64,000 nt of DNA from an uncultured Alphaproteobacteria bacterium (GTDB lineage: Bacteria; Pseudomonadota; Alphaproteobacteria; Methylaequorales; Methylaequoraceae), in assembly GCA_902526175.1 (NCBI GenBank), contig CABZJY010000006.1, forward strand, positions 1-64,000. Reading direction: 5' to 3'. The number at the start of each line of letters is the position of its first letter. The first letter of the stretch is position 1. The translations under genes were made by a program, and so were the position numbers. The notes beneath the pieces are model-generated. The model made no database searches. It was not told the DNA's origin and saw only the letters and a list, made by a program, of their open reading frames with translations. Of this stretch, positions 1-11,521 are shown piece after piece.

Positions 1-2
1 CC

Positions 3-38
3 GAAGATAATAAAAGGCCTACTGATAAAAAAGATTAA
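3..38 (+). CDS. rpsP: 3' end of a CDS, probably ribosomal protein S16 (partial, runs off the window)
   Basis: Frame 3 reads ...EDNKRPTDKKD* immediately upstream of rimM-trmD-rplS; identity inferred from the conserved rpsP-rimM-trmD-rplS order. Confidence 0.5.
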   Translation, partial: EDNKRPTDKKD

Positions 39-189
39 ACTGAAAATTTGTAGTTTTATTTATTAATAAAATTAGAAAAGTTAAATTTACTTGTATTTAA
101 ATTTACATAAAAACTTTAAATTTCATAGTCAATTGAAATGCAAAATAACTCTGGTATTAATAGTTTAAACTAACAAGATCTTTTGTGAA

Positions 190-678
190 ATGGTTATTGT
201 AGGAAAATTTGGGAAAACACATGGTTCGAAAGGCAATATATTGGTTCACAGCTTTACTCAAATACCTGAAAACATAAGATTGTTCTCAGAATATTATTTT
301 AAAAACGGGGATTTGATAGAAATTAGATTTATTAAAAAAAAAAATACAGGTTTTCTTACTAAATTAAATGGTGTTGAATCATCGGAAAAAGCAAAAAAAT
401 TTACTAATAAATATATCTACATTAAAAAAGATTGTTTGCCAAAAGTTAACAATGATGAATATTATTTTACTGATCTTATTGGATTGGATGTTTATATTGG
501 AAATATTAAAATTGGAAAAATTACCGATGTTAATAATCACGGAGCAGGCGATTATTGTGAAGTTAAAAAAAAAACTGGATTATTCTTATTTCCCTTTCTC
601 AAAGATCATGTAAAAGAAGTAAATATTGAATTAAATAAAATTATTTTATGTAAAAACTATTATTCAAATGAAATTTAA
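190..678 (+). CDS. rimM: Ribosome maturation factor RimM
   Basis: N-terminus VGKFGKTHGSKGNILVHSF and YYFTDLIGLDVY PRC-barrel segment; located before trmD. Confidence 0.92.
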   Translation: MVIVGKFGKTHGSKGNILVHSFTQIPENIRLFSEYYFKNGDLIEIRFIKKKNTGFLTKLNGVESSEKAKKFTNKYIYIKKDCLPKVNNDEYYFTDLIGLDVYIGNIKIGKITDVNNHGAGDYCEVKKKTGLFLFPFLKDHVKEVNIELNKIILCKNYYSNEI

Positions 679-1369
679 TATTTTAACACTTTTTCCAGAT
701 ATGTTTCCAGGACCACTAAACCATTCAATTTCAGGTAAAGCACTCGATAACAAAAAATACAGCATAAAAGCTTATGATATTCGTAATTTTTCAGGTACTT
801 CGAATAAATCAGTTGATGATACGCCTTTTGGGGGTGGAGCGGGTATGGTAATGAGAGCAGATGTTTTGGATAAAGCGCTTAATTTTGTAAAAAATAAAAA
901 TGAAGGTATCCATACAGCTAGTATATATCTAACACCATCAGGAGAAAAATTAGATCAAAAAATGATAAAAAGAATTGTAAAATATGATAATCTTATATTA
1001 TTATGTGGGAGATACGAAGGTGTTGATCAGAGATTTTTAGATCACAATCAGATTAAAGAAGTTTCAATAGGAGACTATATACTAGCTGGGGGAGAGATTG
1101 CAGCATTTGTTTTAATTGAAGCTTGTATCAGACTGATTCCTGATGTATTAGGTAATAATAAAAGTTTAATTAATGAAAGTTTTGAAGATTATTTATTAGA
1201 ACATCCACATTATACAAAACCAGCGATATGGAATAACATTAAAGTTCCAGATGTTTTGAGATCAGGAAATCACAAAATGATAGCTGAATGGAGAAAAAAA
1301 GAGTCTTTAAAAAAAACAAAAAAAGTTAGACCTGATTTATTAAAATTGTATAACAGTTCAAAGGATTAG
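668..1369 (+). CDS. trmD: tRNA (guanine-N1)-methyltransferase TrmD
   Basis: [55 protein letters not shown] motifs. Confidence 0.97.
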   Translation: MKFNILTLFPDMFPGPLNHSISGKALDNKKYSIKAYDIRNFSGTSNKSVDDTPFGGGAGMVMRADVLDKALNFVKNKNEGIHTASIYLTPSGEKLDQKMIKRIVKYDNLILLCGRYEGVDQRFLDHNQIKEVSIGDYILAGGEIAAFVLIEACIRLIPDVLGNNKSLINESFEDYLLEHPHYTKPAIWNNIKVPDVLRSGNHKMIAEWRKKESLKKTKKVRPDLLKLYNSSKD

Positions 1370-1370
1370 A

Positions 1371-1889
1371 ATGATGAATATTTTAGAAAAATTCGAACAA
1401 AACCAAATCAAAGAGCTATCAAAGAAAAAAACAATTCCAGATTTTAAACCTGGGGATACAGTTAAAGTACATGTTAAGGTTAAAGATGGAGAGAAGGAGA
1501 GAATTCAGATTTTTGAAGGGGTTTGCATTGCATACAATAACGCAGGTCTTAATACTTCTTTCTCAGTCAGAAAGGTTTCTTATGGTGAAGGCGTTGAAAG
1601 GGTTTTTCCGATTTATTCTCCACAAATTTCTAAAATTGAAGTTTCTAAATTTGGCGATGTTAGAAGATCAAAACTCTATTACCTTAGACAAAGAAGTGGT
1701 AAATCAGCAAGAATTACAGAAAAAAATAAGTTTCTTCAACGAGAAAAAATAAAGGATGAAGTTGTGAATGTTGATAACACTGAAGCTAATAAAACTAAAA
1801 CTGTAGAATTAAAAAAATCTGACGAATCAGGAAACAACAAAAATACAACAAGTACAAAAAAAGATACTGATCAAGAAAAAAAATCATAA
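1371..1889 (+). CDS. rplS: 50S ribosomal protein L19 with long charged C-terminal tail
   Basis: [32 protein letters not shown] and [22 protein letters not shown]-rich tail. Confidence 0.96.
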   Translation: MMNILEKFEQNQIKELSKKKTIPDFKPGDTVKVHVKVKDGEKERIQIFEGVCIAYNNAGLNTSFSVRKVSYGEGVERVFPIYSPQISKIEVSKFGDVRRSKLYYLRQRSGKSARITEKNKFLQREKIKDEVVNVDNTEANKTKTVELKKSDESGNNKNTTSTKKDTDQEKKS

Positions 1890-1897
1890 AGAATTTT

Positions 1898-3292
1898 ATG
1901 AGACCTCAAACTCTCTTTGACAAAATATGGAATAATCATCTTGTTCATAAGCAAGAAGACGGGACGTGTCTGCTATATATTGATAGACATTTAGTTCATG
2001 AAGTTACAAGTCCACAAGCTTTTGAAGGATTAAGAAAATCAAAAAGACAAGTTAGAAAACCAAACTTTACTTTTGCCGTAGCTGACCACAATGTTCCAAC
2101 ATCTGACCGTTCAAAGGGAATAGAAAATGCTGAAAGTAGAATACAAGTTGAAACATTGGAGAAAAATAGTAAAGATTTTGGGTTAAATTTTTTTCCATTA
2201 ATGGATAAAAGACAGGGTATTGTCCATATTATCGGACCCGAGCAGGGAATTACTCAGCCAGGAATGACTATTGTTTGTGGAGATAGCCATACTGCAACTC
2301 ACGGTGCATTTGGTGCATTAGCTTTTGGAATAGGTACTAGCGAAGTTGAGCATGTTCTAGCTACTCAAACCCTAATTCAAAAACCAGCAAAAAATATGAG
2401 AATTAATGTAACAGGTACTGTCAGTCCAAGTGTAAGTTCAAAGGATATTATACTTAACATAATAGGAAAAATAGGAACTGCGGGTGGAACTGGTTATGTT
2501 ATTGAATATTCTGGGGAGGCTATTTCAAGTCTAAGTATGGAAGGTAGAATGACAATATGTAATATGAGTATTGAGGCAGGTGCAAGGGCTGGTTTAATTG
2601 CTCCCGATGTTAAGACTATAAATTATATAAAAGGCAGACCCTATGCTCCAAAAAAAGAGAATTGGGATAGAGCAGTTAAATTCTGGGAAGATTTACCATC
2701 AGACAAAAATGCTAGATATGATAAGGAAGTCGTCATCAATGCAAATACTATTGAACCACAAGTTACCTGGGGAACAAGCCCTCAGGATGTTACCTCAATA
2801 AATGGATTTATACCTGATCCTGAAAAGATTAAAGATCTAAATAGAAAAAATGCGATTAAAAGGTCTTTAGACTATATGGGACTTAAACCAAATCAAAAAA
2901 TAAAAGATATTAAAATTGACAGGGTATTTATTGGCTCCTGCACAAATGGAAGAATTGAGGATATTAGAGAAGTTGCTAGGGTTGTTGAGGGCAAACAAGT
3001 AGTAGTTGATGCAATGATTGTCCCTGGGTCTGGATTGGTAAAAGAACAAGCTGAAAAAGAAGGCCTAGACAAAATACTCTTAAATGCTGGATTTGATTGG
3101 AGAGAACCAGGTTGTTCTATGTGTTTAGCTATGAACCCAGATCAATTAAAACCTAAAGAGAGATGTGCCTCAACTTCAAACAGAAACTTTGAAGGTCGAC
3201 AGGGGCGAGAAGGAAGAACTCACTTAGTAAGTCCTGCAATTGCGGCTGCATCGGCAATAAAAGGAAAATTTAGTTTAGTAGAGGATTTATAA
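1898..3292 (+). CDS. leuC: 3-isopropylmalate dehydratase large subunit
   Basis: [57 protein letters not shown] aconitase-family motifs. Confidence 0.97.
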   Translation: MRPQTLFDKIWNNHLVHKQEDGTCLLYIDRHLVHEVTSPQAFEGLRKSKRQVRKPNFTFAVADHNVPTSDRSKGIENAESRIQVETLEKNSKDFGLNFFPLMDKRQGIVHIIGPEQGITQPGMTIVCGDSHTATHGAFGALAFGIGTSEVEHVLATQTLIQKPAKNMRINVTGTVSPSVSSKDIILNIIGKIGTAGGTGYVIEYSGEAISSLSMEGRMTICNMSIEAGARAGLIAPDVKTINYIKGRPYAPKKENWDRAVKFWEDLPSDKNARYDKEVVINANTIEPQVTWGTSPQDVTSINGFIPDPEKIKDLNRKNAIKRSLDYMGLKPNQKIKDIKIDRVFIGSCTNGRIEDIREVARVVEGKQVVVDAMIVPGSGLVKEQAEKEGLDKILLNAGFDWREPGCSMCLAMNPDQLKPKERCASTSNRNFEGRQGREGRTHLVSPAIAAASAIKGKFSLVEDL

Positions 3293-3898
3293 TTGGAAAG
3301 ATTTGAAAAAATAACAGGGATTGTCGCTCCACTTCCAATGATAAACATTGATACTGACATGATAATTCCAAAACAATTTTTGAAAACAATTAAAAGATCT
3401 GGACTTGGAAAGAATTTATTTTATGAATTACGTTATGATTTAAATGGTAATTTAAGAAATGACTTTGTTTTGAACTGGGATCCGTATAAAAGTGCATCAA
3501 TTCTGGTTACTGGAGATAACTTTGGTTGCGGAAGCAGTCGTGAGCATGCCCCTTGGTCTCTTTTAGACTTTGGAATTAAATGTTTAATAGCCCCAAGTTT
3601 TGCAGATATATTCTTTAATAACTGCTTTAAAAACGGAATTTTACCTATTGTCCTGGATCAAAAAAAAGTTGATAGCTTAATATTTAAAGCACAAAAAAAA
3701 GAGTTGCTTACTATCGATTTAGAAAATCAAAAAATTATTCACGAAAATGGTGAATACGACAAATTTGAAGTAGATTCTTTTCGAAAGAAGTGTTTGTTAG
3801 AAGGCTTAGATGACATTGGTCTTACTTTAAAAAAATCCAGTAAAATTGATGAATATGAGATTAAAACTAGTGATAAAACGCCTTGGATAAACGAATGA
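3293..3898 (+). CDS. leuD: 3-isopropylmalate dehydratase small subunit (TTG start)
   Basis: [31 protein letters not shown]. Confidence 0.96.
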   Translation: MERFEKITGIVAPLPMINIDTDMIIPKQFLKTIKRSGLGKNLFYELRYDLNGNLRNDFVLNWDPYKSASILVTGDNFGCGSSREHAPWSLLDFGIKCLIAPSFADIFFNNCFKNGILPIVLDQKKVDSLIFKAQKKELLTIDLENQKIIHENGEYDKFEVDSFRKKCLLEGLDDIGLTLKKSSKIDEYEIKTSDKTPWINE

Positions 3899-5001
3899 AG
3901 CAAAAAGATTATGAAATTTTACTTCTACCTGGCGATGGCATTGGTAAAGAAATATCTGAACAAGCTGTAAAACTGATTGATTGGATAACAGAATATACAA
4001 GTACAAATTTTAAAATCATCAGAGGTTTAATAGGTGGTGCATCTATTGATAAATATGGGGAACCAATAACTGAGGAAATAATACAAATCGCAAAGAAAGT
4101 TGATGCAGTTTTGCTTGGTGCAGTCGGAGGGGAAAAATGGGACAGCCTTAATTTTGAAATAAGGCCTGAGCGAGGATTGCTTAAAATTAGAAAAGAAATG
4201 GATTTGTTCGCAAATTTCAGACCTGCAATCGTTTTTAATTCTTTAATAAACTCTTCTACACTAAAACCTGAAATTATAGATTCACTTGACCTTTTGATTC
4301 TTCGTGAACTCACAAGTGGGATATATTTTGGAGAGCCAAGAGGTATTGTAGATATTTCTAATGATTCAAAAAGGGGATTTAACACACTATCATATACCAC
4401 AGAAGAAATTAAGAGAATTGCAATAGTTGCCTTTGAAACAGCAAAAAAGCGATCTGGGAAATTATGCTCAGTTGATAAAGCAAACGTTTTAGAATCAACC
4501 ATTTTGTGGAGAGATGTAGTAATTCAAACCTCAAAAAAGTATCCAGAAGTAGAGTTGTCTCATATGTATGTTGATAACGCTGCGATGCAACTAGTCAGAA
4601 ACCCCAAACAGTTTGATGTAATTGTTACAACTAATATGTTTGGTGATATTCTATCAGATTGCGCATCCATGCTGACTGGTTCACTTGGAATGCTTCCATC
4701 TGCATCTCTAGGTGAGATGAAAGATAATAAAAGGTTAGCTCTTTATGAACCTGTGCATGGATCAGCTCCAGATATTGCAGGAAAAAATATAGCTAATCCA
4801 ATAGCGATGTTTTTGAGTGTTGGAATGATGATGGATTATAGTTTTGATTTGCCTGAAATGAATAATCTGATAAAAAATACAATTGATAATATCTTAAAAA
4901 AAGGTTTTAGAACTAGAGACATTGCTGACAAGAGTGATAAAATCTTAGGAACACAAGAAATTGGAGACCTTTTAATTTCAGAACTGGAAAGAGTAAAATG
5001 A
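3895..5001 (+). CDS. leuB: 3-isopropylmalate dehydrogenase (ATGA-overlap start chosen over 3883)
   Basis: [50 protein letters not shown]. Confidence 0.97.
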   Translation: MKQKDYEILLLPGDGIGKEISEQAVKLIDWITEYTSTNFKIIRGLIGGASIDKYGEPITEEIIQIAKKVDAVLLGAVGGEKWDSLNFEIRPERGLLKIRKEMDLFANFRPAIVFNSLINSSTLKPEIIDSLDLLILRELTSGIYFGEPRGIVDISNDSKRGFNTLSYTTEEIKRIAIVAFETAKKRSGKLCSVDKANVLESTILWRDVVIQTSKKYPEVELSHMYVDNAAMQLVRNPKQFDVIVTTNMFGDILSDCASMLTGSLGMLPSASLGEMKDNKRLALYEPVHGSAPDIAGKNIANPIAMFLSVGMMMDYSFDLPEMNNLIKNTIDNILKKGFRTRDIADKSDKILGTQEIGDLLISELERVK

Positions 5002-6014
5002 AAAAATATAACTTAGCAATTTTGGGTGCAACTGGAAACGTTGGAAGGGAAGTTCTCAATATTATTGATGAAAGAAACTTTCCTGTAAATGAAATATTTG
5101 CTTTGGCATCTAAAAATTCTGAAGGAAAAAAAATTACTTATGGAAATGACAAAACAATTACAGCTCAAAATTTGGAAAAATTTGACTTTAAAAATACAGA
5201 TATAGTTATTTCTTCACCAGGTTCAGAAATTTCTAAAGTTTATGTACCAAAAGCGACTAAGGCAGGCGCAGTTGTTATTGACAACACATCTTATTTTAGA
5301 ATGGAAAAAGATATTCCATTAATTGTCCCAGAAGTTAATTCAAAAGAAATTCCAAAATTTAAAAAAAAGAAAATTATTGCCAACCCAAACTGCTCTACAA
5401 TTCAACTTGTAACTGTTCTCAAACCAATTCATGATGCTTTTTCAATAAAACGAGTTGTAGTTTCAACATACCAATCTACATCAGGAGCTGGTAAAAAAGC
5501 AATGGACGAACTATTCAATCAAACTCTTGATGTTTACAAAAATAAGCATTTGAAAAGTAAAATATTTACAAAAAGAATAGCTTTTAATTTGATACCTCAT
5601 ATTGATAAATTTCTTGAAGACGGTTACACAAAAGAAGAAAAAAAAATGTCTGAGGAAACAAAAAAAATACTTGATTCAAAAATTAAATTGTCAGCTACTT
5701 GCGTTAGAGTTCCTGTTTTTATAGGACATGCAGAGTCAGTAAATATTGAAACAAAAAAACAAGTTACACCAGAAGAATTGAGAGAAGTTCTAAGTAATGC
5801 ACCTGGTGTGAGTGTAGTAGATTCTAGAATTGATGGAGGTTATGTAACGCCAGACGAAACCACAGGAGAAGATGAAGTTTTCGTAAGTAGAGTTAGAAGT
5901 GATAGTACAGTTAAATATGGTGTATCTCTATGGATTGCAGCCGATAACTTAAGAAAAGGTGCTGCATTAAATAGTGTTCAAATTGCTGAAGAATTAATTA
6001 AGTATCTCAAATGA
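4998..6014 (+). CDS. asd: Aspartate-semialdehyde dehydrogenase
   Basis: LGATGNVGREVL, IANPNCSTIQLV, STYQSTSGAGKKAMDEL. Confidence 0.96.
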   Translation: MKKYNLAILGATGNVGREVLNIIDERNFPVNEIFALASKNSEGKKITYGNDKTITAQNLEKFDFKNTDIVISSPGSEISKVYVPKATKAGAVVIDNTSYFRMEKDIPLIVPEVNSKEIPKFKKKKIIANPNCSTIQLVTVLKPIHDAFSIKRVVVSTYQSTSGAGKKAMDELFNQTLDVYKNKHLKSKIFTKRIAFNLIPHIDKFLEDGYTKEEKKMSEETKKILDSKIKLSATCVRVPVFIGHAESVNIETKKQVTPEELREVLSNAPGVSVVDSRIDGGYVTPDETTGEDEVFVSRVRSDSTVKYGVSLWIAADNLRKGAALNSVQIAEELIKYLK

Positions 6015-7051
6015 GTAAGAATTTTAGAAGTAGATTTTTCGAAGATTATGTACTTGGGGAAACTATTAGACACAGTGTTCCTAGAACAGTTACTTCTGGT
6101 GATGTTTCATTATATTTAGCTACAACCGGAAGTAGGTTTGCAATAAATTATTCACAAGAATTTTCAAGAGACTTAGGTTTTAAAGCAACTCTTGTTGATG
6201 ACATATTAGTCTTTCATTTAGTTTTTGGTAGAACGGTTCCAGACCTTTCACTAAATGCAATTGCAAATTTGGGTTATGCTGATGTGAGATTTCTTAATCC
6301 TGTGTATATTGGAGACACTATCAATTCAACTTCTAAAATTGTTGGTTTAAAAGAAAATTCTAATGGCAAAACTGGAACTGTTTATGTTCATTCTGAGGGC
6401 AGAAATCAAAAAGGGGAGTTAATATTATCTTATTACAGATGGTTAATGATGAGAAAAAAGAACCTTGACGAGCATTTAGATGATAAAACAATTCCAGAAA
6501 TGCCATCAAAAGTTGAAAAAAAAGACATGAAATTTTTTGAAAATATTAATTTAAAAAAATGGAATACCTCATTTACAGGAAGTGAAAATTTATTTGAAGA
6601 CTATGATGTTGGAGAAGAAATTGATCATCTAGACGGACAAACAATTGAAGAATCGGAGCATCAAATGGCAACAAGATTATATCAAAATAATGCAAGAGTT
6701 CACTTTAACCAACATGTAGAAAAAGATGGAAGATTTGGAAAAAGAATTATTTACGGGGGATATATAATTTCATTAGCTAGGGCAATTAGTTGTAATGGAT
6801 TAAGTAATACTATTAAATTAGCAGCAATTCACTCAGGAAAACATTCCTCTCCAACATTTAGTGGTGACACAATTTATGCCTGGTCAAAAATTCTTGAAAA
6901 AGAAAATTATAATAATGATGTTGGCATAATGCGTATAAGAACTTTAGCTTCTAAGAACTGCAACAAAATTACCTTTCCTGATGAAAAGTCATTAACAGAA
7001 AATATAGTTTTAGACTTGAACTATTCAGTTTTTATACCAAAAAGAATATGA
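6011..7051 (+). CDS. mch: Mesaconyl-CoA hydratase (beta-methylmalyl-CoA dehydratase), MaoC family
   Basis: Double-hotdog MaoC protein; FFEDYVLGETIRHSVPRTVTSGDVSLY, ...FHLVFGRTVPDLSLNAIANLGYADVRFLNPVYIGDT, GLKENSNGKTGTVYV resemble alphaproteobacterial Mch; ATGA overlaps with asd and sdhC. Confidence 0.85.
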   Translation: MSKNFRSRFFEDYVLGETIRHSVPRTVTSGDVSLYLATTGSRFAINYSQEFSRDLGFKATLVDDILVFHLVFGRTVPDLSLNAIANLGYADVRFLNPVYIGDTINSTSKIVGLKENSNGKTGTVYVHSEGRNQKGELILSYYRWLMMRKKNLDEHLDDKTIPEMPSKVEKKDMKFFENINLKKWNTSFTGSENLFEDYDVGEEIDHLDGQTIEESEHQMATRLYQNNARVHFNQHVEKDGRFGKRIIYGGYIISLARAISCNGLSNTIKLAAIHSGKHSSPTFSGDTIYAWSKILEKENYNNDVGIMRIRTLASKNCNKITFPDEKSLTENIVLDLNYSVFIPKRI

Positions 7052-7425
7052 AAAAAACCAATCTTCCAATCTCACCACATTTACAAATATATAGGCCACA
7101 ATTAACTTCTGTTCTCTCTATCTCACATAGAATATCAGGATTTTTCCTAGTACTACTTTTGCCCCTAATTATGGTTTGGTTAAGTTGTTTATTGATTGGT
7201 GAATTTGCATACTTATCATTAATCAACTTTTTATCACATAAAATTTGTAAATTTTTTTTAATTATGATTTGTTTTGGATTTTCATACCATATGCTAAATG
7301 GTATACGACATATTTTCTGGGACTTTGGCATAGGTGTTGAAATCAAAGTTTCAGGGTTATGGGGTATCATAATTTTATTCCTAACTTCTATGGTCACAAT
7401 TATTTTTGGTCTTACAATATTATGA
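7048..7425 (+). CDS. sdhC: Succinate dehydrogenase cytochrome b556 subunit
   Basis: RPQLTSVLSISHRISGFFL; HMLNGIRHIFWD; three TM segments. Confidence 0.93.
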   Translation: MKKTNLPISPHLQIYRPQLTSVLSISHRISGFFLVLLLPLIMVWLSCLLIGEFAYLSLINFLSHKICKFFLIMICFGFSYHMLNGIRHIFWDFGIGVEIKVSGLWGIIILFLTSMVTIIFGLTIL

Positions 7426-7757
7426 ACTTGAATTTACCTTCAGAAAAAGTTTTGTGGATTCTTCAGAGAGCGTCTGCAGTTTTAAATTTAGCGATTATTG
7501 TATACATTTTTTTTTCATTAAATGTTTCAAACCTACTAGATCATTCACTCACACAACTTTGGTTAGAACAAAATTTTAACAAATTAATTCTTTTTATACT
7601 TTTTTTTTCATTAGGTCTTCATGCTTCTCTTGGAATATCTGTAATAATACATGATTACATTCATGAAAATAAAATAAAAAATATTGTCCTGTTGGGAAAA
7701 AATTTATTTATTATACTCTTTTGGAGTTTTGTAGGAATTAGTTTGTATTTTATTTAA
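7422..7757 (+). CDS. sdhD: Succinate dehydrogenase membrane anchor subunit (ATGA overlap with sdhC)
   Basis: [30 protein letters not shown]; position between sdhC and sdhA. Confidence 0.88.
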   Translation: MNLNLPSEKVLWILQRASAVLNLAIIVYIFFSLNVSNLLDHSLTQLWLEQNFNKLILFILFFSLGLHASLGISVIIHDYIHENKIKNIVLLGKNLFIILFWSFVGISLYFI

Positions 7758-7777
7758 AAAAAACAATATCTATTATT

Positions 7778-9559
7778 ATGTCTTTAAAAACTGAAACTTT
7801 AGAGTTTGATGTAATTGTCATAGGTGCGGGGGGGTCTGGATTAAGATCAACCATGGGTTGTGCATCACAAAATTTAAAAACTGCTTGTTTAACAAAAGTA
7901 TTTCCCACAAGAAGTCATACAGTTGCCGCACAAGGTGGTATTAGTGCTGCTCTTGGAAATATGGGGGAAGACGACTGGAAATGGCACATGTATGACACGG
8001 TTAAAGGATCTGATTGGCTTGGTGATCAAGATGCCATTGCTTTTATGTGCAAAGAAGCCCCGGACGCCGTTATTGAACTAGAACATTATGGTGTTCCTTT
8101 TTCAAGAACTGAAGATGGAAAAATATACCAGAGACCATTTGGAGGTATGACAACTAACTTTGGAGAAGGCATTGCTCAAAGAACTTGTGCAGCCGCAGAT
8201 AGAACCGGGCACGCAATGCTACATGCACTATATCAACAATCGTTATCGTATAATGCAGAATTTTTTGTTGAATATTATGTTATTGACTTAATTATGGGCG
8301 AAAATAATGAATGTAAAGGGGTTCTTACTTGGAATCTTCACGATGGAAAACTTTACTGTTTTAATGCCAAAATGACTATACTTGCAACAGGAGGATATGG
8401 AAGAGCATATTTTTCATGTACTTCAGCGCATACCTGTACAGGTGATGGGGGAGCCATGGTTTTAAGAGCCGGTTTGCCATTACAAGATATGGAATTTACA
8501 CAGTTTCATCCTACTGGAATTTATGGTGCAGGGGTATTAATAACCGAAGGTGCTAGAGGAGAAGGTGGATTTTTAACAAATAATTTGGGTGAGAGATTCA
8601 TGGAGAAATACGCTCCTAATGCCAAAGACTTGGCGAGTAGAGATGTTGTTTCCAGGTCCATGACTACGGAAATACTTGAGGGAAGAGGATGCGGAGTAAA
8701 AAAAGACCATATACATCTTAATTTGAGTCATTTAGAAAATAAAATTCTAGAAGAAAAACTTCCTGGAATAACTGAATCTGCAAAAATATTTGCTGGAGTT
8801 GACGTTAGAAAAGAACCAATCCCCGTTCAACCAACTGTTCACTATAACATGGGGGGGATTCCGACTAATGTTTTTGGAGAAGTTATTACTAAAGATGCAA
8901 AAAAAGAAATTATCGTAGACGGATTGATGTCCATAGGAGAGGCCGCATGTGTTTCTGTGCATGGAGCAAATAGACTTGGTTCCAACTCATTACTTGATCT
9001 TGTAGTTTTCGGTAGATCGTCAGCCAAAAGATGTGGTGAGTTATTATCTAGTAATAAAAAAAATAAAACTATTGCAAAATATGAGCTAGATAAAATCATT
9101 GATGAATTTATGGAATTAAAAAACTCTAAAGGTGATTGTAATGTTGCTAAAATTAGAACTGAAATGCAACATACTATGCAAAAATACTGTGCAGTTTACA
9201 GACAAGAAGATTCTCTAAAAAAAGGAAAAAAAATTCTTCAGGAACTTTTCGAACAGACAAAATCTATTCGAATACACGACAATTCATTAGTTTGGAATAC
9301 TGAAGTTGTAGAGGCTTTAGAATTAAAAAATTTACTTTTACAATCAATTGCAAGTATGGAGTCTGCAATAATTAGGAAAGAGAGTAGAGGTGCCCATTCT
9401 CGATCAGACTACAAAAGCAGGAATGATAACGAGTGGTTAAAACATACACTAGTTTGGGTTAACAAAGACTCAAAAACTACTCATGAATTTAAAAAAGTAC
9501 AACTTAAAACTAATAATGATGAAGTGAAAACTATCGCTCCAAAGGCGAGAGTTTATTAA
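7778..9559 (+). CDS. sdhA: Succinate dehydrogenase flavoprotein subunit
   Basis: [66 protein letters not shown]. Confidence 0.98.
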   Translation: MSLKTETLEFDVIVIGAGGSGLRSTMGCASQNLKTACLTKVFPTRSHTVAAQGGISAALGNMGEDDWKWHMYDTVKGSDWLGDQDAIAFMCKEAPDAVIELEHYGVPFSRTEDGKIYQRPFGGMTTNFGEGIAQRTCAAADRTGHAMLHALYQQSLSYNAEFFVEYYVIDLIMGENNECKGVLTWNLHDGKLYCFNAKMTILATGGYGRAYFSCTSAHTCTGDGGAMVLRAGLPLQDMEFTQFHPTGIYGAGVLITEGARGEGGFLTNNLGERFMEKYAPNAKDLASRDVVSRSMTTEILEGRGCGVKKDHIHLNLSHLENKILEEKLPGITESAKIFAGVDVRKEPIPVQPTVHYNMGGIPTNVFGEVITKDAKKEIIVDGLMSIGEAACVSVHGANRLGSNSLLDLVVFGRSSAKRCGELLSSNKKNKTIAKYELDKIIDEFMELKNSKGDCNVAKIRTEMQHTMQKYCAVYRQEDSLKKGKKILQELFEQTKSIRIHDNSLVWNTEVVEALELKNLLLQSIASMESAIIRKESRGAHSRSDYKSRNDNEWLKHTLVWVNKDSKTTHEFKKVQLKTNNDEVKTIAPKARVY

Positions 9560-9576
9560 AAAAAAACAATTCACTA

Positions 9577-9593
9577 TTGATATGTTATATCAA
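9577..9593. repeat. Perfect inverted repeat TTGATAT-gtt-ATATCAA in sdhA-sdhB spacer
   Basis: Direct reading; 7-bp arms, 3-nt loop. Confidence 0.8.
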
Positions 9594-9598
9594 ATCAG

Positions 9599-9616
9599 TA
9601 TCTATATATATAGATA
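9599..9616. repeat. Perfect 18-bp palindrome TATCTATATATATAGATA in sdhA-sdhB spacer
   Basis: Direct reading; self reverse-complementary. Confidence 0.8.
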
Positions 9617-9686
9617 TTAATGTCAGAATCAGTTATAATTACTGTTTATGTACTTGTAAAAATTTTAATAAAACGTTTTAATTGTT

Positions 9687-10454
9687 ATGGTAGAATTAAC
9701 ACTTCCAAAGAACTCAATTGTTGAACAGGGTAAAACCTTCAGGGAAAAAGGTGATGAAAATAAACAAATTAAAATAGATGTATACAGGTGGAATCGAGAT
9801 TCAGGTAAAAACCCAAGTATAGATACTTTTTGGATAAATATTAAGAATTTAGGTCCAATGGTATTAGACGCTTTAAACTATATTAAAAATAATATTGATC
9901 CTACTATAACCTTTAGGAGATCATGTCGCGAAGGAATATGTGGCTCCTGTTCAATGAATGTAAATGGCGTAAATACCTTAGCCTGTCTCCAGCCAATAAA
10001 GGGTAAAGCTTTAAAAATTTTCCCCTTACCACATATGAGGGTTATTAAGGATTTAATTCCTGATCTCAGCGATTTCTATAAACAATACAAATCGATTAAA
10101 CCTTGGCTTAGACCTAAACAAAAAAATTCAAAGAAAGAAATTTTACAATCCCCAGAAGATAGGAAAAAACTAGATGGACTTTATGAATGCGTACTATGTG
10201 CATGTTGTTCAACTTCATGTCCAAGCTACTGGTGGAATAGTGAAAAATTTTTAGGTCCTGCTATCCTTCTTCAAGCATACCGATTTATTGTTGATAGTAG
10301 AGATAGAGACAAAAAAAAACGTTTAGAAATGCTTAATGATGCATTTAAACTCTATAGATGTCATACAATTATGAATTGCACTAAGACTTGCCCAAAAAAT
10401 CTTAATCCAGCCAAAGCAATTTCATCCATCAAGAAAATGCAAATTACAAACTGA
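9687..10454 (+). CDS. sdhB: Succinate dehydrogenase iron-sulfur subunit
   Basis: [66 protein letters not shown]. Confidence 0.98.
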   Translation: MVELTLPKNSIVEQGKTFREKGDENKQIKIDVYRWNRDSGKNPSIDTFWINIKNLGPMVLDALNYIKNNIDPTITFRRSCREGICGSCSMNVNGVNTLACLQPIKGKALKIFPLPHMRVIKDLIPDLSDFYKQYKSIKPWLRPKQKNSKKEILQSPEDRKKLDGLYECVLCACCSTSCPSYWWNSEKFLGPAILLQAYRFIVDSRDRDKKKRLEMLNDAFKLYRCHTIMNCTKTCPKNLNPAKAISSIKKMQITN

Positions 10455-10456
10455 AT

Positions 10457-11500
10457 TTGAAAAATTTTAAATCAAAAGTATTTAATTACTTGGAAGAAAC
10501 ATATCTTATTAAACCAAATTCGGAACAACGAAATGCATTAAGTGTCATTAACCAACAACTTTTAGACGTATATTCTAAAATTAACATAGTAAAATCATTG
10601 TTTTTTAAAACTTCTGGAATTTATATTCATGGATCAGTTGGTGTTGGTAAGTCAGTTTTAATGGAAGCTATCTCAAAAGTTTTAAGAAAAAAACTATCAA
10701 TATTTCATTTCAATGATTTTATAACAATTTTACAACAAACGAAATCTCTAAAAAACAAGACAACTATTATAAATAAATTATTTAAAAACAAAGTTGTTAT
10801 AGTTGATGAATTACAGATCAACAATCTAGCTGATGCAATACTCTTATTTAATTTTTTAATTGAGTCGAAAAAAAAAAAAATATTTGTAATTTTTACTAGT
10901 AATAGGAGTCCTAAGAATCTTTACAGAAGTGTAATTAGCAAAAAATTTGTTACAAATTTAAAGAATTATCTCATTAGTAACTTTCATGTAATTCAGTTTA
11001 AATCTTTAACAGATTATCGATTGATGAATGAGATGGGAGACTTTTTCTATTTTTCAAATCCAAGAAATAATTACAAACAACAAGATTTACTGGTTAAAAA
11101 AATTTGCATAAGTAAACTAACTTCTAATAAAGTCTTGAAAAACTCATGTCTTACTTTCAAATCTAATAATTCAAAGAAGATTATTGACAGTTCTTTTAGG
11201 AAAATTTGCGGGGCTAATTTTGGCGTTATGGAATATAAAGAAATTGTAAAAAAATTTAATTATATCATAATAAGAAATATTCCCATATTAAATGAAGAAA
11301 AAAAAGATTTAATTGCTAGATTTATAACTTTAATTGACCATATCTATGAAAAAAAAAAATTTTTATCAATATCATCAAATTATGGGATAGATAAAATATT
11401 TAAAGCAAATACAAAAAAATTTGAATATCAAAGAACATACTCAAGATTAATTGAAATGGGGTCTAAAATTTATGTTTCAAAGTTTTTTAAAAATCTGTGA
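10457..11500 (+). CDS. zapE: AFG1/ZapE-like ATPase, divergent (TTG start)
   Basis: Walker A GSVGVGKS; VVIVDELQINNLADAILL matches the AFG1 DEFQVxDIADAM region; IFTSNRSPKNLY; C-terminal ARFITLIDHIYE. Confidence 0.82.
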   Translation: MKNFKSKVFNYLEETYLIKPNSEQRNALSVINQQLLDVYSKINIVKSLFFKTSGIYIHGSVGVGKSVLMEAISKVLRKKLSIFHFNDFITILQQTKSLKNKTTIINKLFKNKVVIVDELQINNLADAILLFNFLIESKKKKIFVIFTSNRSPKNLYRSVISKKFVTNLKNYLISNFHVIQFKSLTDYRLMNEMGDFFYFSNPRNNYKQQDLLVKKICISKLTSNKVLKNSCLTFKSNNSKKIIDSSFRKICGANFGVMEYKEIVKKFNYIIIRNIPILNEEKKDLIARFITLIDHIYEKKKFLSISSNYGIDKIFKANTKKFEYQRTYSRLIEMGSKIYVSKFFKNL

Positions 11501-11521
11501 ATTTAATGTTATTAGTTAGTT

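Noticed and set aside
3909-4502. 197-aa minus-strand ORF opposite leuB
   Set aside because: Shadow ORF entirely inside a clearly conserved gene; composition is a by-product of the codon usage on the other strand.
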